Shown: positions 11,001 to 20,706 of the stretch, piece by piece
Position numbering within the stretch: position 1 is the stretch's first letter
Layout of the letters: the number at the start of each line of letters is the position of its first letter
Assembly: GCA_003707065.3 (NCBI GenBank)
Contig: PPXM03000005.1
Location: 600,501 to 664,500, forward strand
Length of the DNA: 64,000 nt
Direction of reading: 5' to 3'
Origin: Trigonopsis variabilis
Lineage: Eukaryota > Ascomycota > Trigonopsidomycetes > Trigonopsidales > Trigonopsidaceae
The notes under the pieces: model-generated
Database searches by the model: none
Told to the model about the DNA's origin: nothing
What the model saw: the letters and a program-made list of their open reading frames with translations, nothing else
Translations under genes and position numbers: made by a program

Positions 11001-11407
11001 ACCCAAGAGATGCTTTGACTAATTGAGCTTCCGTAGTGGATGATAACGTAGGGGCGAGGCGAGAGACTATGTCAAAGAATTTGTCTCGAAGAAGGTTCGA
11101 AGGGGTATAAGGCAACACAATGTTCATAAGATAAGCAGCAGCAGTAGCCAGTTCTAGATCCGAAACACCAGAACTGCTAGCGGCTGCCTCAAGTAATGAT
11201 AAAAATGAAGCAAAATACAGCGACGGAGGAGGATATGAAGTATCATTATCCAGCTGATCCTTCAAAGATTCCTCGACTGCAATCAAAGTAACCGCCCACT
11301 GCATGTTAGATCATATCTCTTTCGTATATTTATACTTTTTTCTGATGGGGTAGTTTACTCTGCGAATGAGAACGAATCTTCTCCAAATGCCCTTGAAGAT
11401 CCTCCAT
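8035..11407 (-). CDS. RRP12: Rrp12, HEAT-repeat ribosomal subunit export factor
   Basis: Two exons, 11336-11407 and 8035-11298, 1111 residues. The first exon of 24 codons (MEDLQGHLEKIRSHSQSKLPH) supplies the conserved KIRxxxxSKLxxQK segment of Rrp12; it joins WAVTLIAVEE after a 37-nt intron (11299-11335) that has a weak GTATAA donor, a CTAAC branch site and CAG acceptor. The body is a continuous HEAT-repeat solenoid with the NUC173 signature near residue 500 (YQIWTLFPSYCRCSPDV). The last 130 residues are alternating acidic and basic, ending in a nucleolar-type KIRRRKA tail. Rrp12 accompanies pre-40S and pre-60S particles and helps their export through nuclear pores. The length is near that of fission yeast and budding yeast orthologues (about 1160-1230). 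Taking the ATG at 11304 instead would lose the conserved N-terminus. Confidence 0.93.
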
Positions 11408-11734
11408 TTATATCTTGAATCTTTTAGGAGCAAAAGAATTTTTTTTCCAGTTGGGAGTTTTGGATGGCAACCACCGTTACAGCAGGCCTTGACGGGAGAA
11501 CAGTCAGGATTATCACGAGAACGTCGAGATCGCCGTAACCAATTGTGCGTATTAAAATGCTAGATAAAAAAAGTAGAGAATTATGTAATGTAAGCAAGAC
11601 GTTGTTCTGCTTCTTTATGCTTTGTTTTCCTCTTCCGTCTGTTGAACCGTTACCGGATTTTCTTGTCTCGAGAGTTTTTCCTCGTAACGGCCCAGGTCAG
11701 ATCTTGCACAAGCCGGTCGCGGTGGCCTTAGAGA
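11408..11734. other. Divergent promoter region RRP12 / FOL3
   Basis: About 330 bases between two divergent start codons. No further gene seen. An A/T tract (AAAAGAATTTTTTTT, near 11429-11443) loosely resembles the RRPE element of ribosome-biogenesis promoters, but the match is weak. Confidence 0.35.
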
Positions 11735-13012
11735 ATGCCGATAAATCTGGGGCTGCAGAGCATCAAGAGACTATTAAGCTGTCTAGGGAACCCTCACAAG
11801 TCAGGCTGGAAAATCATTCATGTTGCTGGGACCAATGGGAAAGGTTCAGTCTGTGCCTATCTATCGTCTACATTGAAAGCAGCCAATCTGAAAACAGGAC
11901 GATTTACCTCGCCTCACTTAGTGTACCGATGGGACTGTATTACGATTGACGACGCCCCTATTTCCTACGAGATCTTCCGGCAGGTCGAGACTAGAGTACG
12001 AGCGGTTGATTCTCGCGAAAAGATCGGTTGTACGGAGTTTGAACTACTCACGGCTACTGCTTTCGAGATCTTTAAGCAGTCGCAGGTTGACATTGCTGTC
12101 ATTGAGGTTGGTTTGGGAGGAAGAAACGATGCTACAAATGTGTTTGAGCCGCCCGAGCTGATTTGTTGCGTGATAACCCACATCGGCATAGATCATCAAG
12201 CTTTTCTTGGTAATAGTCTCGGTGAGATTGCCTTCCACAAAGCAGGAATTGTCAAGAAAGGAGTGCCTGTTGTGGTCGACGGAAGCAACGACAAAGAAGT
12301 CCTAGATGTCATCCATGAGCAGGCTCATCTGGAAGGAGCGGGTCCAGTGGTTGTGGCTCAACTGGACGGTAACCAACTGACAACCTCTCGGTTTGGCAAA
12401 CTGACCATTCTTGGGCCGGACGATCCAGTGCAGGCAGATGAGAAAGCAGTCACTACGAATCTCCTAGGACGGCACCAGTTATACAATACCGCGACAGCTC
12501 TGACCAGTCTGTCTCTGGATGTGTTGCCTTTTAGGCACTTGAGCTTAGACACGATCCGCAAAGGAATCTCAAGCGCAACTTGGCCAGGGCGATTGCAGTG
12601 GATCACGTATAAAGACAATCGTTTCCTGCTCGACGGCGCTCATAATGCGCAAGCAGCTCAATGTTTGTCGTCATACATTGAATCTATTCGCGATGGCCGC
12701 CCAATTACGTGGATCATGGCCTTATCTGCCGGTAAAGATGCCAATGAGATCTTCAAGACTCTATTCAACCCTGCATATAGGTCCACAGACTCGTTAATAG
12801 CCGTGGAATTTGGCCCTGTGGATGGAATGCCCTGGGTTAGGCCTCAAAATAAAGCTCAAGTGGCGCAAGTGGCCAACGAGTATATTGACCATGTCAGCGT
12901 CAGCGATAGTCTTGAGTCTACCCTCTCTCAAGAACGTCCAGGCTCTCTTCAAGTCATTTGTGGAAGCCTTTATCTAGTATCCGATATTATCAGAGCGACA
13001 AACGGCAAGTAG
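11735..13012 (+). CDS. FOL3: Dihydrofolate synthase
   Basis: A 425-residue single-exon enzyme of the Mur ligase / folylpolyglutamate synthase family. The ATP loop GTNGKGS is at residues 32-38, followed by the TSPHL motif near 59, the second family signature ELLTATAFEIF near 105, and VGLGGRNDATN near 124. The terminal Rossmann-like domain carries DGAHN near 302. Compared with folylpolyglutamate synthase Met7 the chain is short and lacks a mitochondrial presequence, and the length is that of Fol3 (about 427 residues). It joins dihydropteroate with glutamate to make dihydrofolate in the cytosol, the step before dihydrofolate reductase. The ATG at 11735 begins the family's first helix; no targeting signal is seen. 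Confidence 0.92.
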   Translation: MPINLGLQSIKRLLSCLGNPHKSGWKIIHVAGTNGKGSVCAYLSSTLKAANLKTGRFTSPHLVYRWDCITIDDAPISYEIFRQVETRVRAVDSREKIGCTEFELLTATAFEIFKQSQVDIAVIEVGLGGRNDATNVFEPPELICCVITHIGIDHQAFLGNSLGEIAFHKAGIVKKGVPVVVDGSNDKEVLDVIHEQAHLEGAGPVVVAQLDGNQLTTSRFGKLTILGPDDPVQADEKAVTTNLLGRHQLYNTATALTSLSLDVLPFRHLSLDTIRKGISSATWPGRLQWITYKDNRFLLDGAHNAQAAQCLSSYIESIRDGRPITWIMALSAGKDANEIFKTLFNPAYRSTDSLIAVEFGPVDGMPWVRPQNKAQVAQVANEYIDHVSVSDSLESTLSQERPGSLQVICGSLYLVSDIIRATNGK

Positions 13013-13624
13013 GTGGTATGCAGAGTGCGGGATCTATAGAGTGAAGTGTATATTAGCAAGACTTTGAGAATAGAGATGTAGTTAAGGGCATCAAAGTACG
13101 CTAACGAGTGAAATACAAGCGAAACAGGGCCATATGAAACATACACTTGAAGTGCACGTCTGCGTAGACGTGAAGACCCGTTGAGAAGTTTCGAAAATGA
13201 GACAGAAGGTGTCTTTTGCCATGAGTTGTGCAGTAAGTGGTGAAGTATATAGCGTCCGCAGGCAAACTCCAGGGTACCTTCTCAAGTTCCTACACTCTAC
13301 ATACAAGTTAGACATATAAGAACTCCTACATAATAATATTTTGCCAACACAATTTCGCTACTCTACGTATGGTCACACCAGCTGCACGAGACCTCAACCC
13401 ACGGCCATGTTACGTCAATTCAGAAAGATGTAATTCTCTCTTGACGATAAGCCGAATAAGAAGGTCAATCGCTTTCGCCATGGCTCAAAACGGCCGTGAC
13501 AGTCGATACCACTCTGGCCTGTCGTTTGTGTTGTTGGATCCTGGCTGCAGCGACGCGACCAGGTTGGCAACGACGAAAATAACAGAAACGCCAGCCAGAG
13601 TCAGCGCCTGACAATCACAATAGG
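13013..13624. other. Intergenic region FOL3 / GT34 gene
   Basis: About 610 bases; both flanking genes are on the plus strand, so it holds the FOL3 terminator and the promoter of the next gene. Short open frames on both strands show no domain. Confidence 0.4.
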
Positions 13625-14865
13625 ATGGTACTGCCATATATGGCCGAGGAGAATTCGGCGGCTGCGGCCAAGCTCCGTCCAAAGAAGCGGTATTCGCCGA
13701 CAAAGTTATTCAAAACGTTATGGATTCTCATTCTCCTTGGTCTGGTGGTGATGATTCTTAGGCGGACGGGATTACATTCGAGCGTCCAGTCTAATCGAGA
13801 GCCGCAAGTGGTTCTTGTGTTAGATTTGGATATGTCTGAGAAGCCAGATCTATTAAGGAGAATCCTTAATAACAGAAAGGAATACGCCCAGCGTTATGGT
13901 AAGGATACGGTTTTGTTTGGTGAGACTGACACGCCCAGGCTATTCGATATATTCACAATACACAAGTGACTTTGATGAGGAGCTCTACGGGGTCTCAAAG
14001 GTAGGTTTTTTTGTTTTGTATCTGAGATCTGACTGGTCTAGACCTGGGCACGCATTCCCATTATGAGAGCAGCCATGGCTCGATTTCCAGATGCAGACTA
14101 CTTTTGGTACTTGGACAAGGTAAGGGAAACTGGGTTTGGATGGTTTGGGCTAATTTTCTCCAGAATGCGGTAATCATGAATATGACAAAATCGATTGAAG
14201 AGGACATTCTGGGCAACCTAAATAGCTTAATACTACGGGATATTCCTCTCATTCCCGGGGATACTGCCATTCGAACTTATCGACAAACCGATCTCAAGGA
14301 CATCGAGTTCATCCTCACCCAGTCTTCATCCGGTCTTTCTGCCGTTTCATTTATTCTCAGGAACTCGAATTACGCCCCTTTTCTCTTGGACCTCTGGTTT
14401 GATCCCCTCTACCGGTCTTATAATTTCGATAAGAACGAAAACTCGGCCTTGACTCATATCGCCCAGTGGCATCCGGCTGTGCTCAGCAAGCTTGCGATTG
14501 TACCCAAGAAGACTCTTGCTTCAGATGCACTGGATGGGTCTTCTAATGGCTTCAGCGTCGGCGATCTTGTTGCTGCATTTCCTGAATGTGAAGATATTGG
14601 CAATTGTGCCCTGCTGTGGAGGACATTTGACGACCAAGTACGTGCCGGAGGACAAGCTTCCCATGCAACCAAACCTATTGATATTGTTGTTCCAACGTCT
14701 GGGCCGGACATTTTCTCGACCCTTTTAGGTACCACTACAAAGATCTCGCCTCAGGAAAAAGGGGGTCGGCTGGCCGGCAATAAAGATAGCGCTGCGGCAG
14801 CGGCAGCCATGGCTGCAGCAGCAGCGGATCCTGATCTCAAAAACGTGGATGTCTCTACAGATTGA
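13625..14865 (+). CDS. GT34 Golgi mannosyltransferase of Mnn10/Mnn11 type
   Basis: Four exons, 13625-13898, 13939-14000, 14042-14119, 14164-14865; introns 40, 41 and 44 nt; 371 residues. It is a type II membrane protein: a short basic cytosolic tail, then one membrane segment at about 32-46. The catalytic domain shows, only after splicing, NRKEYAQRYGYSIYSQYTSDFDEEL and TWARIPIMRAAMARFPDADYFWYLDKNAVIMN, the last being the GT34 acid motif where the usual DQNA is DKNA. Yeast Mnn10 and Mnn11 are subunits of the M-Pol II complex that extends the alpha-1,6 mannan backbone in the Golgi. I cannot decide between the two paralogues. The C-terminus ends in a low-complexity alanine run (about 345-362). 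Met6 is a possible alternative start. Confidence 0.88.
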
Positions 14866-15006
14866 TCCAGCTGGGAGGGGGTGCATCGTGTAAGAGATTG
14901 AGATGTGGTCATTAAGATACCATATACCTACGGTTGTACAAGAAAAAAGTGATCATTAATCAATCCACACCTGTAGCAAAGAGAAAAGTTAATCTGGGCA
15001 TCCACT

Positions 15007-16017
15007 CTAATCGACCCCGATATGCTCAGTCGCTTGCTCAGACGATGATGGAGGGGGAGAGGAGGACGATGACTGCGGTTTAGTCGTAGGAGAGACTCGG
15101 GCCTGTTGTAATCGTTTATCTAGCGCTCGGAGAGCCAATGATCGTCTTCGCTCGGCTTCAGCTCTGACTGGGGTGGAGGCGGACAAGAGGTTGTGAGCGT
15201 TGGAGGACGCATTGACGGCGGCAACGCGCGAATTGGATAGTGAGACGTCGGCAGGGTCAAATGGCCGGACGAGATGGGCTTTGCAAGCCAGAGAAAAGAG
15301 AGGACTAGTGAATTTTTCGATATGAGGCTGGAGGAACTCGGGGAAGAAGTTTGCAAACGAAAATGTGTCGGACGCGTCTCCTCTCCACGACGAGGCATTT
15401 GATACTGTCGAGACGGGTTGTTCCGAAGTAGGAAGCAGGGATAGGGTTGATATTTTGTAGAATCTCAGGTAGACCCAGGCGACAAAGAACCCTGACCAGG
15501 CGAGGAGGGGCAAAGTGGAGCCAAAGAAGATTCCCAACACACCGTAGGAGACCAGAAAGATTAGGGGAAGGTGCTTAACTCTAAATCGGAAAATCCCATT
15601 AAAGAGAATGATAGAATGTTCAGGAATAAGCTGCTTCAGAGCAACCAAGATCCCGCTCTGGATCGCCGCGGCTCCATTGATGATCCTTGGAGCAGCTGAG
15701 AGGGAAAGAATAAGCCAAGTGACGAAATTGGGAACCACAATCAAGAGAATGATGAAGTTTGTAAACGCCTTGGAGCCCCAAGTTCGTTCAAAGTATCGGA
15801 CAGCGTAAGGATATACAATCAGCATTGCCAGGAACTCGGGAATGGACAACTCGATAAAAGACGCCGTGAACAAGGTCCACGGGTGATATAACAGTGGTCG
15901 AAACCCAGATATCAAGGCCACATAAGGGGCGAAGCTAGTTATCGATAGAAAAGAGAGACCGATCAAAAGAAACAATAAGACCCTACTGAGCAAGGATATG
16001 GACACAAAGCGGGCCAT
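15007..16017 (-). CDS. TMEM115-family rhomboid-like Golgi membrane protein (YOL107W type)
   Basis: A single-exon protein of 336 residues counted from the ATG at 16017 (MARFVSISLLSRVL). Five or six hydrophobic segments lie between residues 5 and 200. The pattern with HPWTLFTASFIE near residue 45 and RYFERTWGS near 75 is that of the TMEM115/DUF1751 rhomboid-like pseudoproteases; no catalytic Ser-His pair is seen. The C-terminal 130 residues are soluble, Ser/Pro-rich and likely disordered. Human TMEM115 sits in the Golgi and affects retrograde traffic; the S. cerevisiae relative is YOL107W. An upstream in-frame stretch of 13 codons lacks an ATG, so the start is set at 16017. Confidence 0.85.
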   Translation of the reverse strand: MARFVSISLLSRVLLFLLIGLSFLSITSFAPYVALISGFRPLLYHPWTLFTASFIELSIPEFLAMLIVYPYAVRYFERTWGSKAFTNFIILLIVVPNFVTWLILSLSAAPRIINGAAAIQSGILVALKQLIPEHSIILFNGIFRFRVKHLPLIFLVSYGVLGIFFGSTLPLLAWSGFFVAWVYLRFYKISTLSLLPTSEQPVSTVSNASSWRGDASDTFSFANFFPEFLQPHIEKFTSPLFSLACKAHLVRPFDPADVSLSNSRVAAVNASSNAHNLLSASTPVRAEAERRRSLALRALDKRLQQARVSPTTKPQSSSSSPPPSSSEQATEHIGVD

Positions 16018-16476
16018 TTTATAGCAACGATCCAGGTGGATCTTCAATTGAATCAATCAGTCGTGGCTTGTTTGTCCTTTGTGGCACGTCAAAAGCTGGC
16101 CTGTCGTTTCCTGGGGTAAAGTGTAACCAGGGCTGACGGCTGACGGCTGGCAAGGCACGCAAGTTTACGGGGCAAGACTAGACACGAGCGCGTGAAATGG
16201 CCAGGTACAAGTGATGGAAATGTACTGGAAGGCTAGAATGATTCGTGGTTCAATATCTGTAAATCGTCGAGCCAGTGGCAGCCGATAAAATGTCTTTTAC
16301 GTGTTCTATCATCAAGTTCCCTTCTTGCTGCTGCAAGATCCCCAGATGCCAGAGTTGCCAACGAGAAATAAATCACCTCTCAATAAATAGACCACTTTTA
16401 TGAATACATTTGTGAGACAACGTTTGCCTACTAGAGGGAGGTCGACTGCTTTCATCTTAGCAACCGACTCGAGGCC
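16018..16476. other. Divergent promoter region TMEM115-like gene / SIF2
   Basis: About 460 bases between divergent starts. A short direct repeat, GCTGACGGCTGACGGCTGGC (16132-16151), is the only structure noticed. Confidence 0.35.
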
Positions 16477-18072
16477 ATGTCGCTCACATCAGAGCAATTG
16501 AATTATCTGATATGGCGGTATATGCAGGAATCAGGTGGGTTTTCTAACTGTGACTTGTTAACTGTAGGACTTGTAACGTCGGCAGAGGCATTTCAACAGG
16601 AGACAAGGGCAGAGGAGGACGATGCAAAGTATTCAGCTCGTATCCCTATTGGATGCCTAGTGTCTGTGGTCCAGAAAGGCCTGCAATTCATGCAGGTCGA
16701 GGCATCAATTGCTGCAGACGGGTCTGCTTATAGTGATCCGGCGCCTTTTAGTTTATTTGGTCCTGACGATGAAGAGTCGAGACGGGAAGCAGATAATGAC
16801 ACGGTTACTCTACACAGCCATCAGTATGTGGAACGACCGAAAGCAGTCAAGAAAACAAACAGCGTTAGTGGGGGACTGGAGAATCTGAATCCATTGGTTG
16901 TTTTGGATTCAGTGGTCGATGTTACGAATCTTGCCTGGAACCCAGTCCACCCCTACTCGCTGGTGACTGTTTCAGTTAATAAGATTCACCTGTGGGATCT
17001 ACAAAGTGCTCCTCAAAGTCAAGAGCTGGTGATCCCGCCTAGTGGGGCCCCTGCAAGTACGGTCGAGCCCGACGTCGACCCAGACGAAGTGACAGCTATA
17101 AGCTGGAGCCCTTCGGGAGAGCTGGTTGCTGCCGCGACTTATCACGGTCCAATTTGTGTCTGGAACTCCAGAGGCAACCTGCTCTATCATCTCAACCTCC
17201 ACAAGGCTCCTGCTTTGACGCTTCGATGGAACCAGACGTCCGAATATCTCCTGTCAAGTGACTGCAATGCTACTATTATAATATGGGATCTCAACTCTGG
17301 CGAGCCTAAACAAGTATGGGAAGCAGAGACGACCTCAGAGGAGTTTACGGCTGCAAACGATGCCGACTGGCTGGATAGCCTCACAATCGCGGCGTCTGGA
17401 TGGCCCAATCTCATTAATATCTATCGCATTGGCGAGAAAGACGCCCTACGCAAACTGTCAGGCCATCGTCAAGGAGTCAACTCCATTCGTCATCAGCCCG
17501 TCACAGACTTGCTGGCATCTGGATCAGATGACACTACAATTAAGCTATGGGCATCCACCTCTCCCGAGGCGCTCTACACCTTGAGCGGCCATAGCGCCAG
17601 CGTCATGAGCGTCCGCTGGCATCCTCTAGACCCGACCATCCTCGCTTCAGCGTCGCTCGACGCAACCATCCGACTGTGGAACTCTACGAACGGGACCGCT
17701 TTGGCATGTCTGCGGCTGCACAATGCTGCCATCTTTTCGATCGAGTGGAGTGGGCGGTTCCTCGCTTCAGGAGGCCTCGACGGAGTTCTGTTAATATGGG
17801 ACTGTGACAAGAAAGTGCCTGTTGCTCGCTATGAACAGCCGCCCGGATACCGAAATATTCGTCTCGTCCAGGATGGAATCAAACAAGAAGAAGATGGTCT
17901 GCCCAATGGAGGCGGCCTTGCCGACGTGGTTTCCCCTAAACAGATCAATAGTATCTCGAGTCTCGGATGGGACTCCACCGGCACTAGAGTCGCGGTTGGA
18001 ATGAAGCAAAACGTAAGTTGTGCCAGTTTGACATACTAACGATACCAGGCGGTCGTCCTTGAATGGCAATAA
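16477..18072 (+). CDS. SIF2: Sif2/TBL1-type WD40 repressor subunit of the Set3 complex
   Basis: Three exons: 16477-16534, 16568-18012, 18049-18072, 508 residues. The N-terminal LisH (about 3-35) is restored by removing a 33-nt intron (16535-16567): LNYLIWRYMQESG joins LVTSAEAFQQE as in TBL1. That intron is a multiple of three without a stop, so the frame runs through it. The second intron (36 nt, 18013-18048) has a perfect TACTAAC branch site and its removal gives the proper end AVVLEWQ. Residues about 140-508 form eight WD40 blades, with clear W-D ends such as KIHLWDL, CVWNSRG, IIIWDL, IKLWAS, IRLWNS, LLIWDC. Sif2 joins Snt1, Set3 and Hos2 in the histone deacetylase complex Set3C; SNT1 lies about 8 kb downstream. 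Confidence 0.9.
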
Positions 18073-18305
18073 AAGCAATACAGCGGGGAAAGCCTTATTT
18101 TGTCTGGTTACTTGGCACTCTAGCCGATGGGGAATGGCCGACACTGAGTCATGTCGTCATAGCAACAACGCACTGAAGCGTTCCGAAAAAAGTTTTTTCC
18201 TTCCCAACCCGGCAGAGTTAGTCATCTATTTGCCCAATAGAATTGTTACCAGAGACAACTATTTAAGACTCTGACTCTACCCAACTTTTTTTTTCTCAGC
18301 ACATA

Positions 18306-19678
18306 ATGAGCAATTCAGATCATACTGCAGCCCAGGGCGTCGAGCTTCCTCCTGTGAGGTCGAATCCCTATGCTGGCAACCCTGCGGATTATCTTTCAAA
18401 CGTCGGCCGATTCCAGATCATCGAGTCGACCTTACGTGAGGTAAGAGAATTCAAAGTCAGACGGCTGCTAATATTCAGGGAGAACAATTCGCCAATGCTT
18501 TCTTCACTACCGAAAAGAAGATCGAGATTGCCAAGGCTCTGAGTGATTTTGGAGCTGATTACATCGAGTTGACGTCTCCTGCTGCCAGCGAACAATCTCG
18601 CAAGGATTGCGAGGCCATCTGCAAGCTGGGCCTCAAGTCTAAGATTCTGACTCACATCCGGTGTCATATGGACGACGCCCGGATTGCCGTTGAGACTGGA
18701 GTTGACGGAGTCGATGTTGTTATTGGAACCAGTCAGTTTTTACGGACGTACTCGCACGGAAAGGACATGTCATACATTGCCCAGAGTGCGGTTGAGGTGA
18801 TTGAATATGTTAAGAGCCACGGAATTGAGATTCGGTTTTCTTCTGAAGACTCGTTCCGATCCGACCTTGTTGATTTGCTCAACATTTACCGCACCGTCGA
18901 CAAGATCGGCGTCAATCGGGTTGGTATCGCCGACACGGTTGGATGCGCCAATCCCCGCCAGGTTTACGAGCTCATCCGGACTCTCAAGTCGGTTGTTTCA
19001 TGCGACATTGAGTGCCACTTCCACAACGATACTGGTTGCGCCATTGCCAACTCGTACACTGCCCTCGAGGCCGGTGCTCTGCTGATCGACACGTCGGTCC
19101 TTGGTATCGGCGAGCGGAACGGTATCACTCCGTTGGGAGGTTTGATGGCCCGCATGGTTGTTTCTGACCGGGAGTACGTCTTGTCCAAGTACAAGCTCCA
19201 CAAGATTCGCGAGATTGAGAACTTGGTTGCCGAGGCCGTCGAGGTCAACATTCCGTTCAACAACCCCATCACTGGCTTCTGCGCTTTCACCCACAAGGCC
19301 GGCATCCACGCCAAGGCCATTCTTGCCAACCCCTCGACGTACGAGATTCTTCGACCGTCCGACTTTGGTCTCACTCGATACATCCATTTTGCCAACCGGT
19401 TGACGGGCTGGAACGCCATCAAGAGCCGGGTCGACCAGCTCAACCTGCATTTGACTGATGACGAGTGCAAGGAGGTCACGGCCAAGATCAAGAAGCTCGG
19501 CGATCTCCGCCAGCTCAACATCGACGATGTCGATTCGATCATTCGAGAGTACCACGCCGAGGCCCGGGCCACCACCCCTATCTCCAGCGAAGACAAGGCC
19601 AATGGCAAGATTGAGAACGGAAAGACCCAGGACAACGAGGAGACTGGAAGTCCTTTGAAGAGACAACGATCTGACTAG
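18306..19678 (+). CDS. LYS21: Homocitrate synthase
   Basis: Two exons, 18306-18440 and 18479-19678 (intron 38 nt), 444 residues. The intron splits the catalytic motif: STLRE at 41-45 joins GEQF, giving the DRE-TIM metallolyase signature. The barrel contains [13 protein letters not shown] (metal-binding His pair), GIGERNG, and near 290 the lid segment [15 protein letters not shown]. The protein condenses acetyl-CoA with 2-oxoglutarate to homocitrate, the first and lysine-inhibited step of the alpha-aminoadipate route found only in fungi and a few others. The C-terminal 40 residues are Lys/Glu-rich and end in SPLKRQRSD, a possible nuclear localisation sequence; in S. cerevisiae Lys20 and Lys21 are largely nuclear. 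The second exon has stronger synonymous bias to C than neighbouring genes, suggesting high expression. Confidence 0.95.
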
Positions 19679-20007
19679 GGAGAGTGTATTTTTTTGTAAA
19701 AGTTTTGTCAAGGATTGATAACAGTCGTAGTCCAATGCGTTCCCCACTCGTTCTCCAATGCACTCGACCTCCAATCTATCCATTACACATTCTTTTTTTC
19801 CCTTAAGCTTCAACGATGCCCTACACGTCTATTTGGGGCAGTACACTTGGTCGTCACGGCTCGTTGGGACAAGAGAAGAGCACGCAACCGATAAGGCCAG
19901 GCGAGGCAATGCGTTGTCAGGGCGGGTGAAAAAAACGGCGGCCCTAGTTACGCACGCACCCAGCCTTGCAACACCTCCCTTTTGATTAGATTCTTGACTC
20001 GAACGCC
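19679..20007. other. Intergenic region LYS21 / PHO88
   Basis: About 330 bases between two plus-strand genes; nothing beyond T tracts and the presumed promoter of PHO88. Confidence 0.35.
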
Positions 20008-20577
20008 ATGGTCAATGCAGCAGTTTCCAATTTAGCCATCGTCTTGACGATGATGCAAGTGTCTAAGCGGATCAACTTCGAGGATCCCCAGATTGTGACT
20101 TATGCGCGGGCGGGATACATCTTATCGAACGTGCTTATCTTTGCCTTGTATTTCTACGTTAAATCGGTGATTCGACGAAAGAACGACACAACGACGTTGA
20201 AGTATATCAAGCCCAAGCAGGGATTTGGCGAGGCATCGTCGCCTGAACAATTGGTTACGACCACCATTCGGGACTACGATCTCGAGCAGGTCGACTCGGC
20301 GATCAAAGGCGTTTTCACCGGCATTGCCATGATGGCGTTTATGCACTTGTATATGAAATATACCAATCCGTTGTTGATTCAATCGATCATTCCTCTCAAG
20401 GGTGCTCTGGAGAACAACGAGGTCAAGATCCACTTGTTTGGATCGGCGGCCACGGGCGATCTTGCTCGACCTTTCAAGGTTGCTTCCATGTTTGGTGCCG
20501 GCAGCGAGCCTCGCGTCGACAAAAAGTCTATTGCGGAAGCAGAGACCAAAGGAACCGGTGGTGTCAAGGAAGAATAG
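20008..20577 (+). CDS. PHO88: Pho88/Snd3, ER membrane protein of the SND targeting route
   Basis: A 189-residue single-exon protein. The start MVNAAVSNLAIVLTMMQVSKRINFEDPQIV is the Pho88 family signature. Hydrophobic segments lie at about 5-20, 33-52 and 103-125. Pho88 was first linked to phosphate transport and is now known as Snd3, a subunit of the SRP-independent targeting pathway for ER membrane proteins. The tail is charged and probably cytosolic. Length equals the S. cerevisiae protein (188 residues). Confidence 0.94.
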   Translation: MVNAAVSNLAIVLTMMQVSKRINFEDPQIVTYARAGYILSNVLIFALYFYVKSVIRRKNDTTTLKYIKPKQGFGEASSPEQLVTTTIRDYDLEQVDSAIKGVFTGIAMMAFMHLYMKYTNPLLIQSIIPLKGALENNEVKIHLFGSAATGDLARPFKVASMFGAGSEPRVDKKSIAEAETKGTGGVKEE

Positions 20578-20706
20578 ATAGCTCTTTAGAAGTTTGGGTG
20601 CTACGACCTTGGGATCGATTGATGTCATGAAAAGTTTAAAAATATCTACATCAATTCCATGACCTTCATTGTAAGACAACTCCCATCGTACACGGACCGC
20701 CTGTTT

